Positions 12,956-24,459 of a DNA stretch of 64,000 bases are shown here, piece after piece; position 1 is the first letter of the stretch, and each line of letters begins with the position of its first letter. The notes beneath the pieces were generated by a model. That model was not told where the DNA came from. It was given only the letters and a program-made list of their open reading frames with translations, and searched no databases. Source of the stretch: Oenanthe sinensis. Taxonomy: Eukaryota; Streptophyta; Magnoliopsida; Apiales; Apiaceae. Position numbers and translations under genes: made by a program. The stretch is taken from positions 3,663,001 through 3,727,000 of the forward strand of contig JAPMAC010000197.1 of assembly GCA_028671895.1 (NCBI GenBank), given 5' to 3'.

Positions 12956-12959
12956 AAAA

Positions 12960-15264
12960 AGAAACTAGTTATTTGTTTTGGGTACCCAAACAATTTTGGA
13001 TCCTCTTCCACTAACTTTAGGTGAAACAGGTTTAGCAATTTTCACCTTTGGTTTACCTGTCTCCTATGTTGCTTTAGACTCTGGTGAAGTCTTAATAGTG
13101 TCATACCAACTTTTATCAACAGATGATTTTAGCTCATAAAAATTGAAATATAAATCATGATAGTCTCTACACATATAAATAGAGTGAAATATGCTACCAC
13201 AGTGATAATAAGGTTTCTGTGGAATGTAGTGACTTTTTAGAGTCTGTGAAGGACTAGACTCTGATTTCTTCTCAATTTTTGCTTTACAATCTATAGCTAA
13301 ATGGTTGTGATTGCCACATCTAAAACACTTCTTTCTAGGAGCATTAAGATCATTTTGATAATTATTGGCCTTTTTAATGCCTTCCTTACCATTCCTATTT
13401 ATTCTAGTTTTGGTAGACTCTGATAAGTTCACTACCCTTTCTTTTAACTTAGACTTAGACAAGTACCCTATGTTAATATTTTTCTTAGAGTTATTTACTC
13501 CTATTTTATCTGTCTTTTTGTCAATAATAGGGGGACTATTGACATATGAGTTTGTAGTTTCAGTCTTTTCGTTAGGGATCACAAACTTAATAGGAACAAA
13601 TGTACTTTTGTCTTTAATCTTATTTACTTGGCTAGCTTCTTCATTGTTATCATTCTCAACAATAGGTTTTTTGCCTTGACTCTTGTCATATCCTAGACCA
13701 GCAGTTTGACACACATTTTGATTATTGAGAATTTCTTGAACTTTTCTACCAGAGTCTGTCCATACTCTAAACTTAAATCTATCTTCTTCTACTTTTTTCT
13801 TTACATAGTCATAGGCTTTCAAAATTTCAGTGTGGTTATGACTATATTTCTCAGAATCCTTTTTGTATTGTTCCATTAATATTAACTCAGACTCTAAATG
13901 ATTATTCCTTTTAGTCAAGGTTAAATTTTCCTCTCTCAACCTTTCACTTTCACTAGTGAGAGACCTACATGTTGTCATTATTTTATTAACCTCACTTTGC
14001 ATAATCTCTATACCATCAGAGTCTAAATTAATTAAGGATTCAGGAGTAAAGATTGATACCAGAGTTTTAGGAAATGAGGGTTCTTTGGGAGATTGTGATT
14101 TTCTTGAGGAGGATGCCATCAATGCTAGATTTTCATAATCAATTTCATCCTCTGAGCTTGAATCTGCCTAATCTTTTCCAGTTGATAGAAGTGTTTTTCC
14201 TTTTCCTTGACTTTTTGACTTCCTACATTCACTGGCAAAGTGCCCCAATATTCCACAGTTGAAACATTTGACATTTGCTTTGTCAAGTTTGATTATAGTA
14301 CTCTTGATTTTCTCAACCTTCTCATCTTCCTTCCTGAATGATGGCCTCTTGCTAAATTTGCCAGTTCTTTTATTAAATTTCATTCTTTTGAAATTTTTAG
14401 CAAACATAGCCATCATTTGACTTAGATCAATCTCTTCATCAGAATTAGAGTCTGTGTCAGTAGACTCTGACTCCACAACAGCTTTACCCTTCTTCCTTGA
14501 GTCCTTGTCTCTAACTCCTGTGGGTTGTTCCTGTTGTTCTTTCTCAGACTCCATTAAGAGTGCCAAAGATTTTGTTTTCACAGACTTCATATTCTTTCTC
14601 TGTTGCATCTCTAATTCATATGTCTTGAGTCTGCCATACAATTCTTCTAGAGTTAGTTCATCCAAATCTCTAGCTTCTCTTATGGCTGTAGTTTTGTCGT
14701 CCCACTCTTCAGGAAGTGCTCTTAGAAACTTGGTGATTGTATCTTCAGAATCATAAACCTTACCAAGCATTGCCATCTCAATTAGGAGTTTTGTAAATCT
14801 ATCATACATCTCAGTAATAGATTCTCCAGATTTAGCTTCAAAGTACTCATACTCCTGAATTAGCAAAGACCTAGCATTCTTCTTGACATCTTTAGTCCCT
14901 TGACAGTGCATTTCAAGTTTTGTCCACATCTCCTTAGCAGTTTGACATGATATAACACAGTTTGTATGAACAGAATCCAAATTGTTAAAGAGTATGTTTT
15001 TGACATTTGCCTCCTTAAGGACATTCTCCTTGTCTTTTTTTGTCCATTCAGCCTTTGGTTTTTCAATGAAGTGTTCTTCAGTTACTTTACCTTCTTCATG
15101 ATTTGAGGCACAAGATTTAAGGGCACATAGGGTCCTTCATGAATTCTTTCAAGATGGTCAGGGTCTGTTGCTTCCAGATGGTGCAGCATTTTAATCTTCC
15201 AGTGGGTGAACTCGTTTCTCTTAGGCATTGGAATCTTGGAATTGCCATCTTTGTTTCCAAACAT
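12960..15264 (-). pseudogene. Gag pseudogene of element B
   Basis: Starts at ATG 15264 just after the PBS with MFGNKDGN and an FTHWKIKM copia-gag N-terminal motif, then frameshifts near 15080. From 14980 the frame is open for 270 codons through LPEEWDDKT, an acidic Ser linker (14425-14480) and an intact CCHC knuckle CFNCGILGHFASEC (about 14220-14260). A stop at 14168 sits where the relatives have Trp. The 13064-14122 part has a coiled coil, a second knuckle CFRCGNHNHLAIDC, and a third Cys-His segment YYHCGSIFHSIYMC. The end WVPKTNN lies about 25 bases before the pol start, as in A, C and D. Confidence 0.9.
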
Positions 15265-15287
15265 CTTTGATCGATTTTAAATGTTAG

Positions 15288-15300
15288 GCTCTGATACCAA
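15288..15300 (-). other. Primer binding site of element B
   Basis: Plus-strand gctctgataccaa is TTGGTATCAGAGC in sense, complementary to the 3' end of plant initiator tRNA-Met, one base from the 5' LTR. Confidence 0.93.
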
Positions 15301-15301
15301 A

Positions 15302-16096
15302 TGTTTTCCCAGTTGTACAAGTAGAAGGGGGGGTTGAATACTTGTGTGTCTTTTCTGCCTGATTTAAAATTAACTTAATGTGAAATAACAGATATGAAAT
15401 AAGAACAAAGATCAAACACACAGATGTGAATAGGTATTGTTTGTATTATTGATTTGTCAATACAAAACTCTCCTAGGGTATACACAAACCCTAGCAGCTT
15501 CTCTGTGTTTATCACAACAACTCTCTCTATCTCTATGCTCTCACTTAGACAATTATACTTCTGCTTTTTCAACCGACTCAGACGCACACTTTACAATTAG
15601 GTTATATAGAGTTTATATAGAGAGCTGCCTATCAACTAATAACCGAAAGATAAATTACAATAGGAATATAATTCCTAATTATTAGTTGACAGTTTCCTTC
15701 TGGAATTCTCTTTCCTTCTAATAACATATATGCAATATATTTATCTTGATCTTCGAAGAATTTCCATTCCTGTGATCTTCTTCCAAATTTAACTTTAACT
15801 GTATAGACTTTGAAATTCTCAGACTCTGATGATCTTCAGACTCCGATCATATGTAGACTATGATAGATCATAGACTCTGATAGTCTATATAGACTCTGAT
15901 CACCTTCCAGACTCTGATCTTCAAGCAGACTCTGGTTTCACTTTCTTCAGAAATTCTTCTAAGTACAAGTAACATGAATGTTGACTATATAGACCCTGAT
16001 TATACATTTCAGAGACTAAAATGACTTGTTACAAATATTCTATGCTAGACCCTGTTCTAGTATTTTGTACATCATCAAATGAATATATTCCTAACA
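15302..16096 (-). repeat. 5' LTR of element B
   Basis: 795 bp, from tgttttcccagttg to cctaaca with intact TG/CA ends. It carries the poly-G box at about 15320-15338, a TATA-like box at 15612-15619 and the AGACTCTGA cluster at 15790-16005. It is followed by target duplication atcta (16097-16101). Confidence 0.93.
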
Positions 16097-16564
16097 ATCT
16101 ATCATACATCTCAGTAATAGATTCTCTAGATTTTGCTTCAAAATACTCATACTCTTGAATTAGCAAAGACCTAGCATTCTTCTTGACATCTTTAATCCCT
16201 TGACAGTGCACTTCAAGTTTTGTCCACATCTCTGTAGCAGTTTGACATGATATAACACAATTTGTAAGAATAGAATCTAAACTGTTAAAGAGAATGTTTT
16301 TGACCTTTGCCTCCTTAAGGACATTCTTCTTGTCCTCTTTTGTCCATTCAGCCTTTGGTTTTTCAATGAAGTGTTCTTCAGTTACTTTGCTTTCTTCATT
16401 GATTTGAGGCACAATCTTTGAGGGCACATAGGGTCCTTCTTGAATTCTTTCAAGATAGTCAGAGTCTGTTGCTTTCAGATGGTACAGCATCTTAACCTTC
16501 TAGTGGGTGAACTCGTTTCTCTTAAGCATAAAAATCTTAGAATTGCCATATTTTTTCCAGACAT
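16097..16564 (-). pseudogene. Gag N-terminal part of element A
   Basis: The start is ATG at 16564, directly after the PBS. It aligns with the first 150 or so codons of B's gag: LERIQEGPYVP, KAEWTKEDKKNVL, FNSLDSILTNCVI and LLIQEYEYFEAK. It ends at YDRL where B's LTR begins, and the gene resumes at 6103. A stop near 16500 replaces a Trp. It is the detached 5' half of the pseudogene at 4240-6103. Confidence 0.88.
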
Positions 16565-16587
16565 CTTTGATCGATTTTAAACTTTAG

Positions 16588-16600
16588 GATCTGATACCAA
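16588..16600 (-). other. Primer binding site of element A
   Basis: gatctgataccaa on plus, TTGGTATCAGATC in sense: the initiator tRNA-Met site with one changed base compared with B. Confidence 0.88.
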
Positions 16601-17214
16601 TTGTTTTCCCAGTTGCACAAGTAGAAGGGGGGTTGAATACTTGTGTTCCTTTTTTTGCCTGATTAAAACCAACTTAATATATGAATTAAGAACAAAGATC
16701 AAGCACAAAGATATGAATAAATACTGTTTGTATTATTGATGAATAAATACAAAATCTCTCCTAGGATGCACACAAACCCTAGCAGCTTCTCTTGTGTTTA
16801 TCACAGCAACTCTCTCTATCTCTATGCTCTCACAAAACATCACTAAGACAATTATGATTCTCGACTTACTTCCTCACAGACGCACACTTTACAATTAGGT
16901 TACATAGAGTATTTATATAGAGAGCTATCAACTAATAATAGAAGGTAATAATTACAATAGGAATAGAATCCCTAATTATTAGTTGACAGCTTCCTTAATT
17001 TTCGTTTTCCTTCCCATAGCATATCTGCAATATATTTGTTTTGATATTCAAAGACTTTCCGATTCTATGATCATCTTTCCAAATATAAATTCAACTGTAT
17101 AGACTCTAGAATCTTCATACCCTGATAAATTATAGACTCTGATGATCTTCCAGACTCTGATTTTCATGCAAATTCTGGCTTCACTAAACTCTGATCATAA
17201 TCACTGATTCATAA

Positions 17215-17350
17215 ACTCTGATAGCAAACATTCTGACAGCAACTTTCATGACGGTAACTTCTCTGACAGTAACTTGTCTGATAGCAACATTCTTGACAGC
17301 AGCTTGCATGACAGTAACATTTTTATGATAATGACTATTATGACAGTAAC
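17215..17350. repeat. TGACAGTAACTT short tandem array in A LTR
   Basis: About eight degenerate units of 16-20 bases, of the form (c)tgacagtaact(t), tgatagcaac or tgacagcagc. The units look derived from the LTR motif context ctctgatag/ctctgacag. No such array is seen in the B LTRs. Confidence 0.8.
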
Positions 17351-17354
17351 TATG

Positions 17355-17755
17355 CAGATTTCTCGATCAGGATATATCTGTTGATGACTTCTCGATTGGT
17401 CTATATCCGTCGATGACTTTTTGATTGATATATATTCGTCGATGACTTCTCGATTGGTCTATATCCGTCGATGACTTCTCGATTGGTCTATATCCGTTGA
17501 TGACTTATCGATCGGTCTATATCCGTTGATAACTTATCGATCGATATATATCCGTTGATGACTTATCGATCGATATATATCTGTTGATGAAGATCTATCC
17601 GTTGATGACTTTTTAATCAGGATATATCTGTTGATGATGATCATGATATATCCTTTGATGACTTATCGATCGATATATATCCATTGATGGCTTATCGATC
17701 GATATATATCCGTTGATGACTTCTTGATCAGGATATATCCGTTGATGAATTATTG
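17355..17755. repeat. Minisatellite of ~30-bp units (CCGTTGATGACTTATCGATC) in A LTR
   Basis: About thirteen contiguous units with core tatccgttgatgactt plus (a/c)tcgat(c/t)g. Early units read ctcgattggtc and later ones atcgatcgatat, so subfamilies spread by local duplication. The ATCGAT..GATG core resembles the private motif of element D rather than the AGACTCTGA motif of A's own family. Confidence 0.88.
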
Positions 17756-17820
17756 TAGATAGACTATGATAAATCTTATTCTAGTATTTTATACATCATC
17801 AAATGAATATATTCCTAACA

Positions 17821-18421
17821 ACACAAACCCTAGCAGCTTCTCTGTGTTTATCACAACAACTCTCTCTATTTCTATGCTCTCATAAAATTCAACTTAGACA
17901 ATTATGCTTCGACACCTTTACAATTAGGTTACATAGAGTTTATATAGAGAGATGCCTATCAACTAATAACAGAAAGACAAATTATAATATGAATATAATT
18001 TCTAATTATTAGTTGACAGTTTCCTTCTGAAATTCTCTTTCCTTCTCATAACATATCTGCAATATATTTATCTTCATCTTCGAAGACTTTCCATTCCTGT
18101 GATCTTCTTCCAAATTTAACTTTAACTATATAGACTCTGAAATCTTCAGACTCTGATGATCTTCAGACTCTGATCATATGTAGACTCTGACAGATCATAG
18201 ACTCCGATAGTCTATAGACTCTGATCACCTTCCAGACTCTGATCTTCATGCAGACTCTAGTTTCACTTTCTGCAGACATTCTTTCAAGTACAAGTAACAT
18301 GAATGTTCACTATCTAGACTCTGATTATACATTTTAGAGACTAGAAAGATTTATTACAGATAGACTATGTTAGACCCTGTTCTAGTATTTTGTACATCAT
18401 CAAATGAATATATTCCTAATA
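17821..18421 (-). repeat. Truncated LTR of a third A/B-family copy
   Basis: Starts at acacaaaccctagcag, which is about 180 bases inside the B LTR, and ends cctaata. It keeps the AGACTCTGA cluster (18128-18335) and a TATA-like region. No internal element sequence follows at 18422, so it is the outer end of a 5' LTR or a solo LTR. The likely cause of truncation is insertion of A into this LTR; the missing piece would then lie left of A's 3' LTR, outside the window, with acaca as a candidate target duplication. Confidence 0.8.
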
Positions 18422-18484
18422 AATTCGCATATGTTAACCTAAAACAATATGTAGTACTTTTAATATCATATTAATCATCCTTCT

Positions 18485-19725
18485 GTTGTGTTGTTAAGGT
18501 ATTAATAAATTTTAATGAACCCAATATTTAATTCATTTATTAATATCTTTTTTAATAGAACATAATATAATAGAAGTCCCAGCACCATGGGCAACAATAC
18601 AAGTATAAAATAAAAGAATATATAAAATATATTAACATAAATTCTAAATTCTACAAAAATTTCATATTAAATATCAATAAAATAATGAAAGTGATGCGGG
18701 ACGTCACCACCATCAATACGTTAAAAAATTATATACAGTTTTTAGGACTTGCTTTTATTCTAATAAGACGATTTTCATCGAATAATTAGTCCAATCTAAG
18801 AAAAACATTAAATCAAGAATTTTCAATCTAGTTATTTAAAAAAATAAAATAGTTTTAAATCTAATTATAAAAATTTGAATAGGTTTAATATGTTAAATAT
18901 ATTATTTCAATATTCAAATATTATTTAAAATACCTTGTCTAAACATGTAAACTTATGAGTCATATAATTTATTTAAATTACAACTATTAATTAAATTTCA
19001 TCAAAAAAATAACTTCTTAAGCTCATTGTTGTTCTTATTTACAATTTCATAAAAAACTAAAAAATTACATCATCAGGGATGAAATCCACATGGCCAAGGC
19101 ACATAATAACTTGCGCTGCCAAAGCTGATGCAGGGCGAATAGAGACACCAAAACAACAAATTCAAAAAAGAAGAGACATAAAAAGAGAACTACAATCATC
19201 TTTTTCTCATTCTCTATCATATACTTGATAAAAACAAAGACATAGAACAATTTGAAAACTATACTGAGTCCATTAACAAATGCAACTGGTACATTATTTG
19301 GCGAGATCATAGGCATGCCATACCTATAACCAAAAGAAATTATAATCACAATGTGTGCGCACACACAAAAAAAAGCCATAGGAAAATTTTTTAATAGGCA
19401 GTATGCAAGCAATTAAAGAAACACCCATCAAGTTTTATCTGATTTATAGAGTTTCGACTTACTTTTCAGAAAAATATAAGTTTCAGTTAAAGTTGGCATT
19501 ATTAACTAAGCAGTGAATCAGTAATACAATTTCATTTAAAGTTGGCGTTATTAAGTGATCAAGATAACAGTAACTGAAAACAAATATGTTACTGACAGGG
19601 GTTGCATAACTTCTAACACCACTTTAGCTTCCACCACCCATCCAATCTTATGCCAACAAATCAAGATTCTTAACAAAAACATTTTTAGTAGTAACCTCAT
19701 TTTAAGGATTCATAACACTCCTCAT
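18485..19725. repeat. Duplicated host block, copy 1
   Basis: Aligns by eye with 30550-31880 through many anchors, for example atattaaatatcaataaaat, gtgatgcgggacg, cttttattctaataagacga and aaatcttatgccaacaaat. Divergence is high and copy 2 has about 90 extra bases near its start, so the duplication is old. The block is AT-rich and holds the SWEET-like exon on the minus strand. Element G now sits between the copies. Bases 18422-18484 are unassigned. Confidence 0.8.
19065..19323 (-). pseudogene. SWEET-like sugar transporter exon fragment, copy 1
   Basis: Read from 19323 down after an intron-like acceptor (ttggttatag), the frame gives YGMPMISPNNVPVAFVNG, then a hydrophobic helix (IVFKLFYVFVFIKY), a Lys-rich turn, a second helix and an Arg-containing third segment. 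This matches the central exon of the MtN3/SWEET family, which typically starts at Tyr-Gly-x-Pro, continues with a Pro-Asn/Asp turn and Val-Asn-Gly/Ser, and ends near a conserved Arg and Gly. The canonical residues at the end are degraded. No other SWEET exon is recognisable nearby. SWEETs are membrane sugar uniporters, but this fragment cannot be functional. The family call is from memory of family patterns. Confidence 0.55.
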
Positions 19726-19975
19726 TTGTGTTCACAAAAAATTAAAAAGAAAAATTTGAAGAAAAATTACTAGGCAGAAAGCAAGCAATTAAAGAGGGTC
19801 AACACATATGGTATGCCTGATGAGAATTGATCTGTCGACTTGTGCCGAATAATCCTTTTCATTCCAAAACTATAAAAAAAACCATCACAATTAAATCAAC
19901 AACAAGGCCCCTTCATAACAACTATATTAAAGAAATCAAGAAAAAACCAAGGAAAAAAATGACAAAAGAAAACTG

Positions 19976-20022
19976 GAAGAGGGAGAGCGAGAGGGAGAGG
20001 AAGAGGGAGAGGGATAGAGGAC
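19976..20022. repeat. GA-rich tract
   Basis: Purine run of gagagggagaggaagaggg type. Its complement-like pyrimidine tracts lie at 20187-20275 and 20513-20590, so an imperfect long hairpin is possible. The rest of 19726-20186 shows no gene. Confidence 0.7.
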
Positions 20023-20186
20023 TTTATGCAAACATAGAAAACCCTATAATATCTCGATTCTATTGATTATACTCTTGTCTTAACAATATATACACACACA
20101 AAAGACGGTAAAAAAATGAAGGTCCATAAAATGAATGTGAAGTTTAGTGAATTAAAAAAAGAAACAGGGATCAAAATGCTTTCACT

Positions 20187-20275
20187 CATCTCCCTCTCAC
20201 TCCCTCTCCCTCTCTGTGTCTCTCCCCTCTCTCTATCTCTCTCCCCCTCTCCTTCTCTCTATCCCCTCTCGCATA
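20187..20275. repeat. CT-rich tract
   Basis: Near-continuous ctctctccctctc run. Such tracts are common in plant 5' leaders. The following 20330-20430 sequence (less AT-rich, ttctccgccgatc) could be a host-gene leader, but no ORF supports this. A second tract of the same kind is at 20513-20590, and 20591-20933 shows nothing further. Confidence 0.7.
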
Positions 20276-20933
20276 GTATAATATCATACTAATGAGCTAA
20301 AACAAGTTTAGTTTCTACGGTTTTTTGGGGTTTGAAGCAGTAGTTGCCATCATTGGTGTCTCGTTTCCGTGTTTTCACTATTGAAATTTCGATTTCTCCG
20401 CCGATCTTAAACCTGAGAGGTCAGATTTCACTCTTATGTGTGTGTCTGTGTGATCTGATCTATTTGTTAGCTTGATTTGATGATTTTGAGAATTTGAGAT
20501 GAATATTAAGAGTCTCTCCTACTCTCTGTGTATCTCCATCTCTCCCCCCTTCTATGTATCTCCCCCCTCTCTGTCTCCCATCTTTGTCTTTCTTTATATA
20601 TGTATATATCTGCCTAGAACACGTATGCACACTATTTTTGTGGATGATATGATCTGTGTGTTATTTTCTATTCTCGGTTTGATGATTTTGAGAAATAGAT
20701 GTAGAGGAATTGATATGGAGATTGAGCTTTTTGTTGTTAATATCTTATGTGAATTGGCTTGTATACAATGTCAAGGTTATTTTGATGTTATAAAATGACA
20801 TTTTTGTGAATTATTTAATATGATTTTGGCTGGTTTTAGTTTCGAGTGAAAACAAAAGCCCATGTTTGATTTACTCTAAGGTTTTATGTACTCTTTCTGG
20901 ATGCCATTGATTAGTCTAATCAAGCTTCAACAA

Positions 20934-21607
20934 TGATATGGGTAAAAAAACAACCCTAAGGAATAATAAAAATAGCACTTATTATTAGACGTATCATGGT
21001 CCAAAGGCTTGAGCCCCTGAAACGAATAAGGAAAATAAATCATAGGATCAACTGGATTTGTAATTCAATGATCAATTAGATTTGTAAGTCCAACCCACAA
21101 GCTCTGTTGAAGTCATAGGCTCATAAGCCTTTGTTATTAGTTAATTTTGTAATTAGTTAATAAAGGCTCAGTAAATGCCTAAGAAGCCTGTTGAAGACCA
21201 TAATCCTAGAAGGATTTAGAAATCCTAGCGTGGGAAGAGTCCTATGAGGCCCCTCATCTATGGAAGGCTCTAGAAGCCCAATCTCGAAGATAAACCTCAC
21301 ATGCTAGAGTCCAACAAGGGCTCTCATTCCTAAGAGGTTTCAACAACCTTGTCACTAGGAGACTTGACCACCAAGTCTCCTAATTCTAATATAAGTCCAA
21401 GGCCCTCATGCGCCTATATAAAGGGCATAACCCCTCCACATTAGAACTACGTTTTTGGCTTAATTCTCACACACATTGAGGTACGTAGGCAATTAACAAG
21501 GATCCGGGATAGTCACGAAATGTTAACGCAGCCATTAAAGCTCGAAGCTCCCCCAAAGCCTAGCAATAATTACACATTAAAGACGACCAAGTTTTTAATC
21601 TATAACA
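20934..21607 (+). repeat. 5' LTR of element G
   Basis: Starts tgatatgggtaaaaaaac and ends aatctataaca (TG/CA). TATATAAA lies at 21415-21422, with a pyrimidine-rich downstream region suited to a transcription start near 21450. Confidence 0.9.
21415..21422 (+). promoter_or_regulatory. TATA box in G 5' LTR
   Basis: cgcctatataaaggg context, repeated identically at 28671-28678 in the 3' LTR. The context is GC-flanked and typical of a plant TATA box. Confidence 0.65.
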
Positions 21608-21626
21608 TTTGGCACCGTTTATGGGA
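21608..21626 (+). other. Primer binding site of element G
   Basis: tttggcaccgtttatggga directly follows the LTR. It resembles the TGGCGCCGTT-type sites of plant gypsy elements. The exact primer tRNA is not certain. Confidence 0.7.
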
Positions 21627-21640
21627 AGAGAATAACAACC

Positions 21641-23260
21641 ATGGCAAGAAAATGAAGTACCGCAAGCACCCTCGAAGGAGAGATCCCTGACACCACTGTT
21701 GACACCAATGTTCCTCTTATCACAACTCAGGAACAAGGAGTTGTTGTCCCAACCACCTCCGTTGAGGACCCTGAAACAAGCGCCCATCGTACGGGACCCC
21801 TGAGCTTCATCGTTCATCCTTCCAATCCTGACATGTCAATCCATATCTCTATCCCTCCACTCCAGGTAATTCCACCCCTCAATACTACTTTTATTGCTCA
21901 TCTCCCATTGCAGGTCTCCACTATGGTATTTCCTAGAAACCCTCAATATGGGCTTCCACCTAACTATGTGCCCTTTTATGAGCAAGGGCTGCTGCCCCCA
22001 TATGGCTCATGTCGGGGGAATCGAGATTTTTCTGGACCCTACTCGAATGATGATGAAACGACTGATGAGGCCCTTAATCCTAGAAGGAGGCGACCTAGTA
22101 AGGAGCCCCTTGGAGGGAGAAGTACCCAGCCCCGAGGGCCTCAAAACACTGACTCCACAAACCAACAAGAGAGGATACGAGCTCATGAGGCTGAACCTCA
22201 ACGACTAAGGAAAGACCTGGACAAGGAGCTAGCAAGGCGAAAATGCCCGAGAGCCGAGGAGGCTGGAGGATCAGCAAGGAATGCATCTGTGATAGATCTA
22301 GATGAGCCCCTGACAAGGAGGCAAACAAAGACAAGTCATGTTAGGGCTGATCCCTAAGACTTATTGCCACTTGGAGATCTTGATGATCCCACACCCCCTT
22401 CACAGAGAATATTATGAATGAGAAGATATCAAGAAAGTTTAAGATGCCTACAATCAAGGCCTATGATGGAACGGGAGATCCCTCAAATCATGTTCTCACA
22501 TTCTCTAATGCACTGCTGCTGAAGCCCGTCAATGACGCCATCAAGTATAGGGTGTTCCCTCAAAACCTGAATGGTATGGCTCAAAGATGGTTTAGTCGTC
22601 TACCCCCTAACTCTTTTGGGTCATTCAAAGATTAAAGCAGGTCATTCGTTGGTCAGTTTATCTGCAGCAAGACTCATGAGAAGAGCTCAGCTTCTCTAAT
22701 GAATATGCATCAGGGAAAGAATGAATCCCTCAGGGACTATATGAATAGATTCACTGAGGAAGCCTTGAAGGTCCCTGATCTAGACCAGAATGTAGCTATG
22801 ATAGCCCTACAACAAGGGACCTTAGACGAGAACTTCAGAAGGTCTTTAGCCAAGAGGGCTCCAGAAAGTATGAATGAGCTTTAGGAGAGAGCTGGAAAAT
22901 ATATCAGGGCTGAGGAAAGCTTGAAGAAAACTACAAACTCGTTCGAAAACGAGTGGAGTGGCAAAAAACGTAAGCAAGATCAGTATGATGTCGAAGATGA
23001 GTATGATAAATATTATAAAACCAATAAAGACTCTGACTATACCCCGAGAACAGCTGGCCAGGGGCCAAGGTTCACCGAGTATGCCAGGTTAAACTCGTCA
23101 AGAAGTGAGATCTTGTTGGACATTGAGAAAGACAGGGAACTTCAATGGCCGAAGCCACTAAAGACTGATCCTAAAAAGAGGAATCAGAATTTGTATTGCA
23201 GGTTTCACAAGGATGTTGGGCACGACACAGATAATTGTAGGCATTGAAAGATAGGATTGA
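21641..23260 (+). pseudogene. Gag pseudogene of element G
   Basis: An early ATG at 21641 runs into a stop after four codons. Later stretches give a Pro-rich N-terminus (21833-22357), then the Retrotrans_gag core from 22414: YDGTGDPSNHVLTF, VFPQNLNGMAQRWFSRLPP, LRDYMNRFTEEALKV. A basic region follows, and a Cys-x2-His-x4-His-x4-Cys-like element in YCRFHKDVGHDTDNC near 23200. That last motif is typical of gypsy Tat-like gags. Stops at 22636, 22883 and 23248, plus a one-base shift near 23245, inactivate it. Confidence 0.85.
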
Positions 23261-23480
23261 GTTCTTGATCAGAAGGGGAAAACTCAGAAAGTTTATCAAA
23301 GAAGATGAAAGAAACAACAATGATAATCGAGACTATAATGAACGGTGAAGAGGTTATGATGACCATGATAAGAAGGTACAGCCTCGAGGCCCAGTAAAAA
23401 ACGTGATCTCTGGAGGTCCAACAACGGCCGGGACTTTAAGTAACTCGAGAAAGGCTTATGCCCGACAAGTTCTATAAATT

Positions 23481-23861
23481 GTGGGGGAAGTACCAAAGAG
23501 TGCAAGGAGCGAAGTATCAATTTATTTTGATGATTCTGATTTGAAAGGGGTGTACTTCCCCCATGATGACCCGTTGGTCATAATACTTGTTATAGGCAAC
23601 TCTTCGGTAAAACGAATCCTGGTGGATAGTGGAGCTTCAGTAGACATCCTGCTTCATGATGCGTATCTCAAAATGGGGTACACCGACTCTCAACTGACTC
23701 CCTCTGACATGCCTATATACGGGTTCAATGGAGTCGAGTCTAAGGTGGAGGGAACAATTCAATTGCCCGTGACTATTGGGCAGGAGCCCCATAAGGCCAC
23801 TCAAATGTTGAACTTCCTCGTGATCAAGGCTGTGTCCTCTTACAATGGGATCATCAGATGA
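23481..23861 (+). pseudogene. Aspartic protease part of G pol
   Basis: Open for 126 codons with the retropepsin site ILVDSGASVDIL near 23620 and the flap-side pattern YGFNGVESKVEGTIQLPVTIG. This is the start of pol; it ends in a stop where the relatives would continue towards RT. Bases 23862-24240 hold no recognisable RT motif. Confidence 0.88.
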
Positions 23862-24459
23862 GCAGGGATACACGCATTCAAGGCTGTTACATCAACTTAC
23901 CACCTTAAACTTAAATTTCCAACTAGGAATGGAGTTGATGAGGAGAAAGGAAACTAGAAGATGGTAAGGAGATGTTATGTAGCCTCATTAAGGTCCGACG
24001 GAGTCGGGGGGAAGTACTCCTGATCGAAGGCGTGGATACGTGGAAGTAGTAGGCAACTCCTTCGGGAGTTATATTAAGGATTATTAAGTAGAAATAAGGT
24101 TCTATGGAACCACTTGGAACCAAGAAATTGTTACCCCAAGTGGGAAATAGCTTGTTATTATGTAAGGGTAGAACTCTCTTTGAGTTGAAGATATACTTCA
24201 AGATATTTTAATGAAAGTTTATTTAGAATCCTTGAACTCTCTTATTATGTCATTATTAAACACGAAAACAACTTTGTACCAATGTACAAAACATAAAAAT
24301 GCAGAAGAGAATGCATGAATGTAATAAGAGTGCCGAGTATTGAAGGGGTTCAAGGCACGAGAATAAAAGAAAAAAGTCTCGCATGGCTAACGTGGATAGT
24401 AGATGGCAAAGCCTTAAAGGGCCTGGGTAAGGATGAAGGATTCCCCAAGAAATTAAACA

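Larger units (their letters stand above)
6104..16096 (-). mobile_element. Copia retrotransposon B, complete ends, inserted in gag of A
   Basis: A 9993-bp element with LTRs at 6104-6912 and 15302-16096, tRNA-Met PBS at 15288-15300, polypurine tract at 6913-6923 and flanking 5-bp target duplication accta/atcta. Internal order on the minus strand is gag, protease, integrase, partial RT, extra ORF. RNase H and the N-terminus of the extra ORF are missing at a junction near 10180. The LTRs differ at roughly 5-7% of sites in the part I compared by eye, so the insertion is much older than D. B belongs to the same family as A. Confidence 0.92.
16602..17820 (-). repeat. 5' LTR of element A, enlarged by two internal arrays
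   Basis: It runs from tgttttcccagttg to cctaaca, 1219 bp against about 800 in B. The common parts match B's LTR, including the poly-G box near 16620. The extra ~400 bases are two tandem arrays (about 17215-17350 and 17355-17755) placed where B has only AGACTCTGA copies. Confidence 0.9.

Noticed and set aside
15288..15300. tRNA gene hint
   Set aside because: Only the tRNA 3'-end complement is present at each PBS; no cloverleaf surrounds any of them.
16029..16490. 153-codon ORF as a complete protein
   Set aside because: Its last codons are LTR of B; the gene is the interrupted gag of A.
17355..17755. CRISPR-like array of ~30-bp repeats
   Set aside because: Units are contiguous and degenerate with no unique spacers, lie inside a retrotransposon LTR, and the DNA is plant.
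20330..20480. Host gene first exon
   Set aside because: The composition resembles a 5' leader, but no ORF, clear splice donor or protein match is visible.
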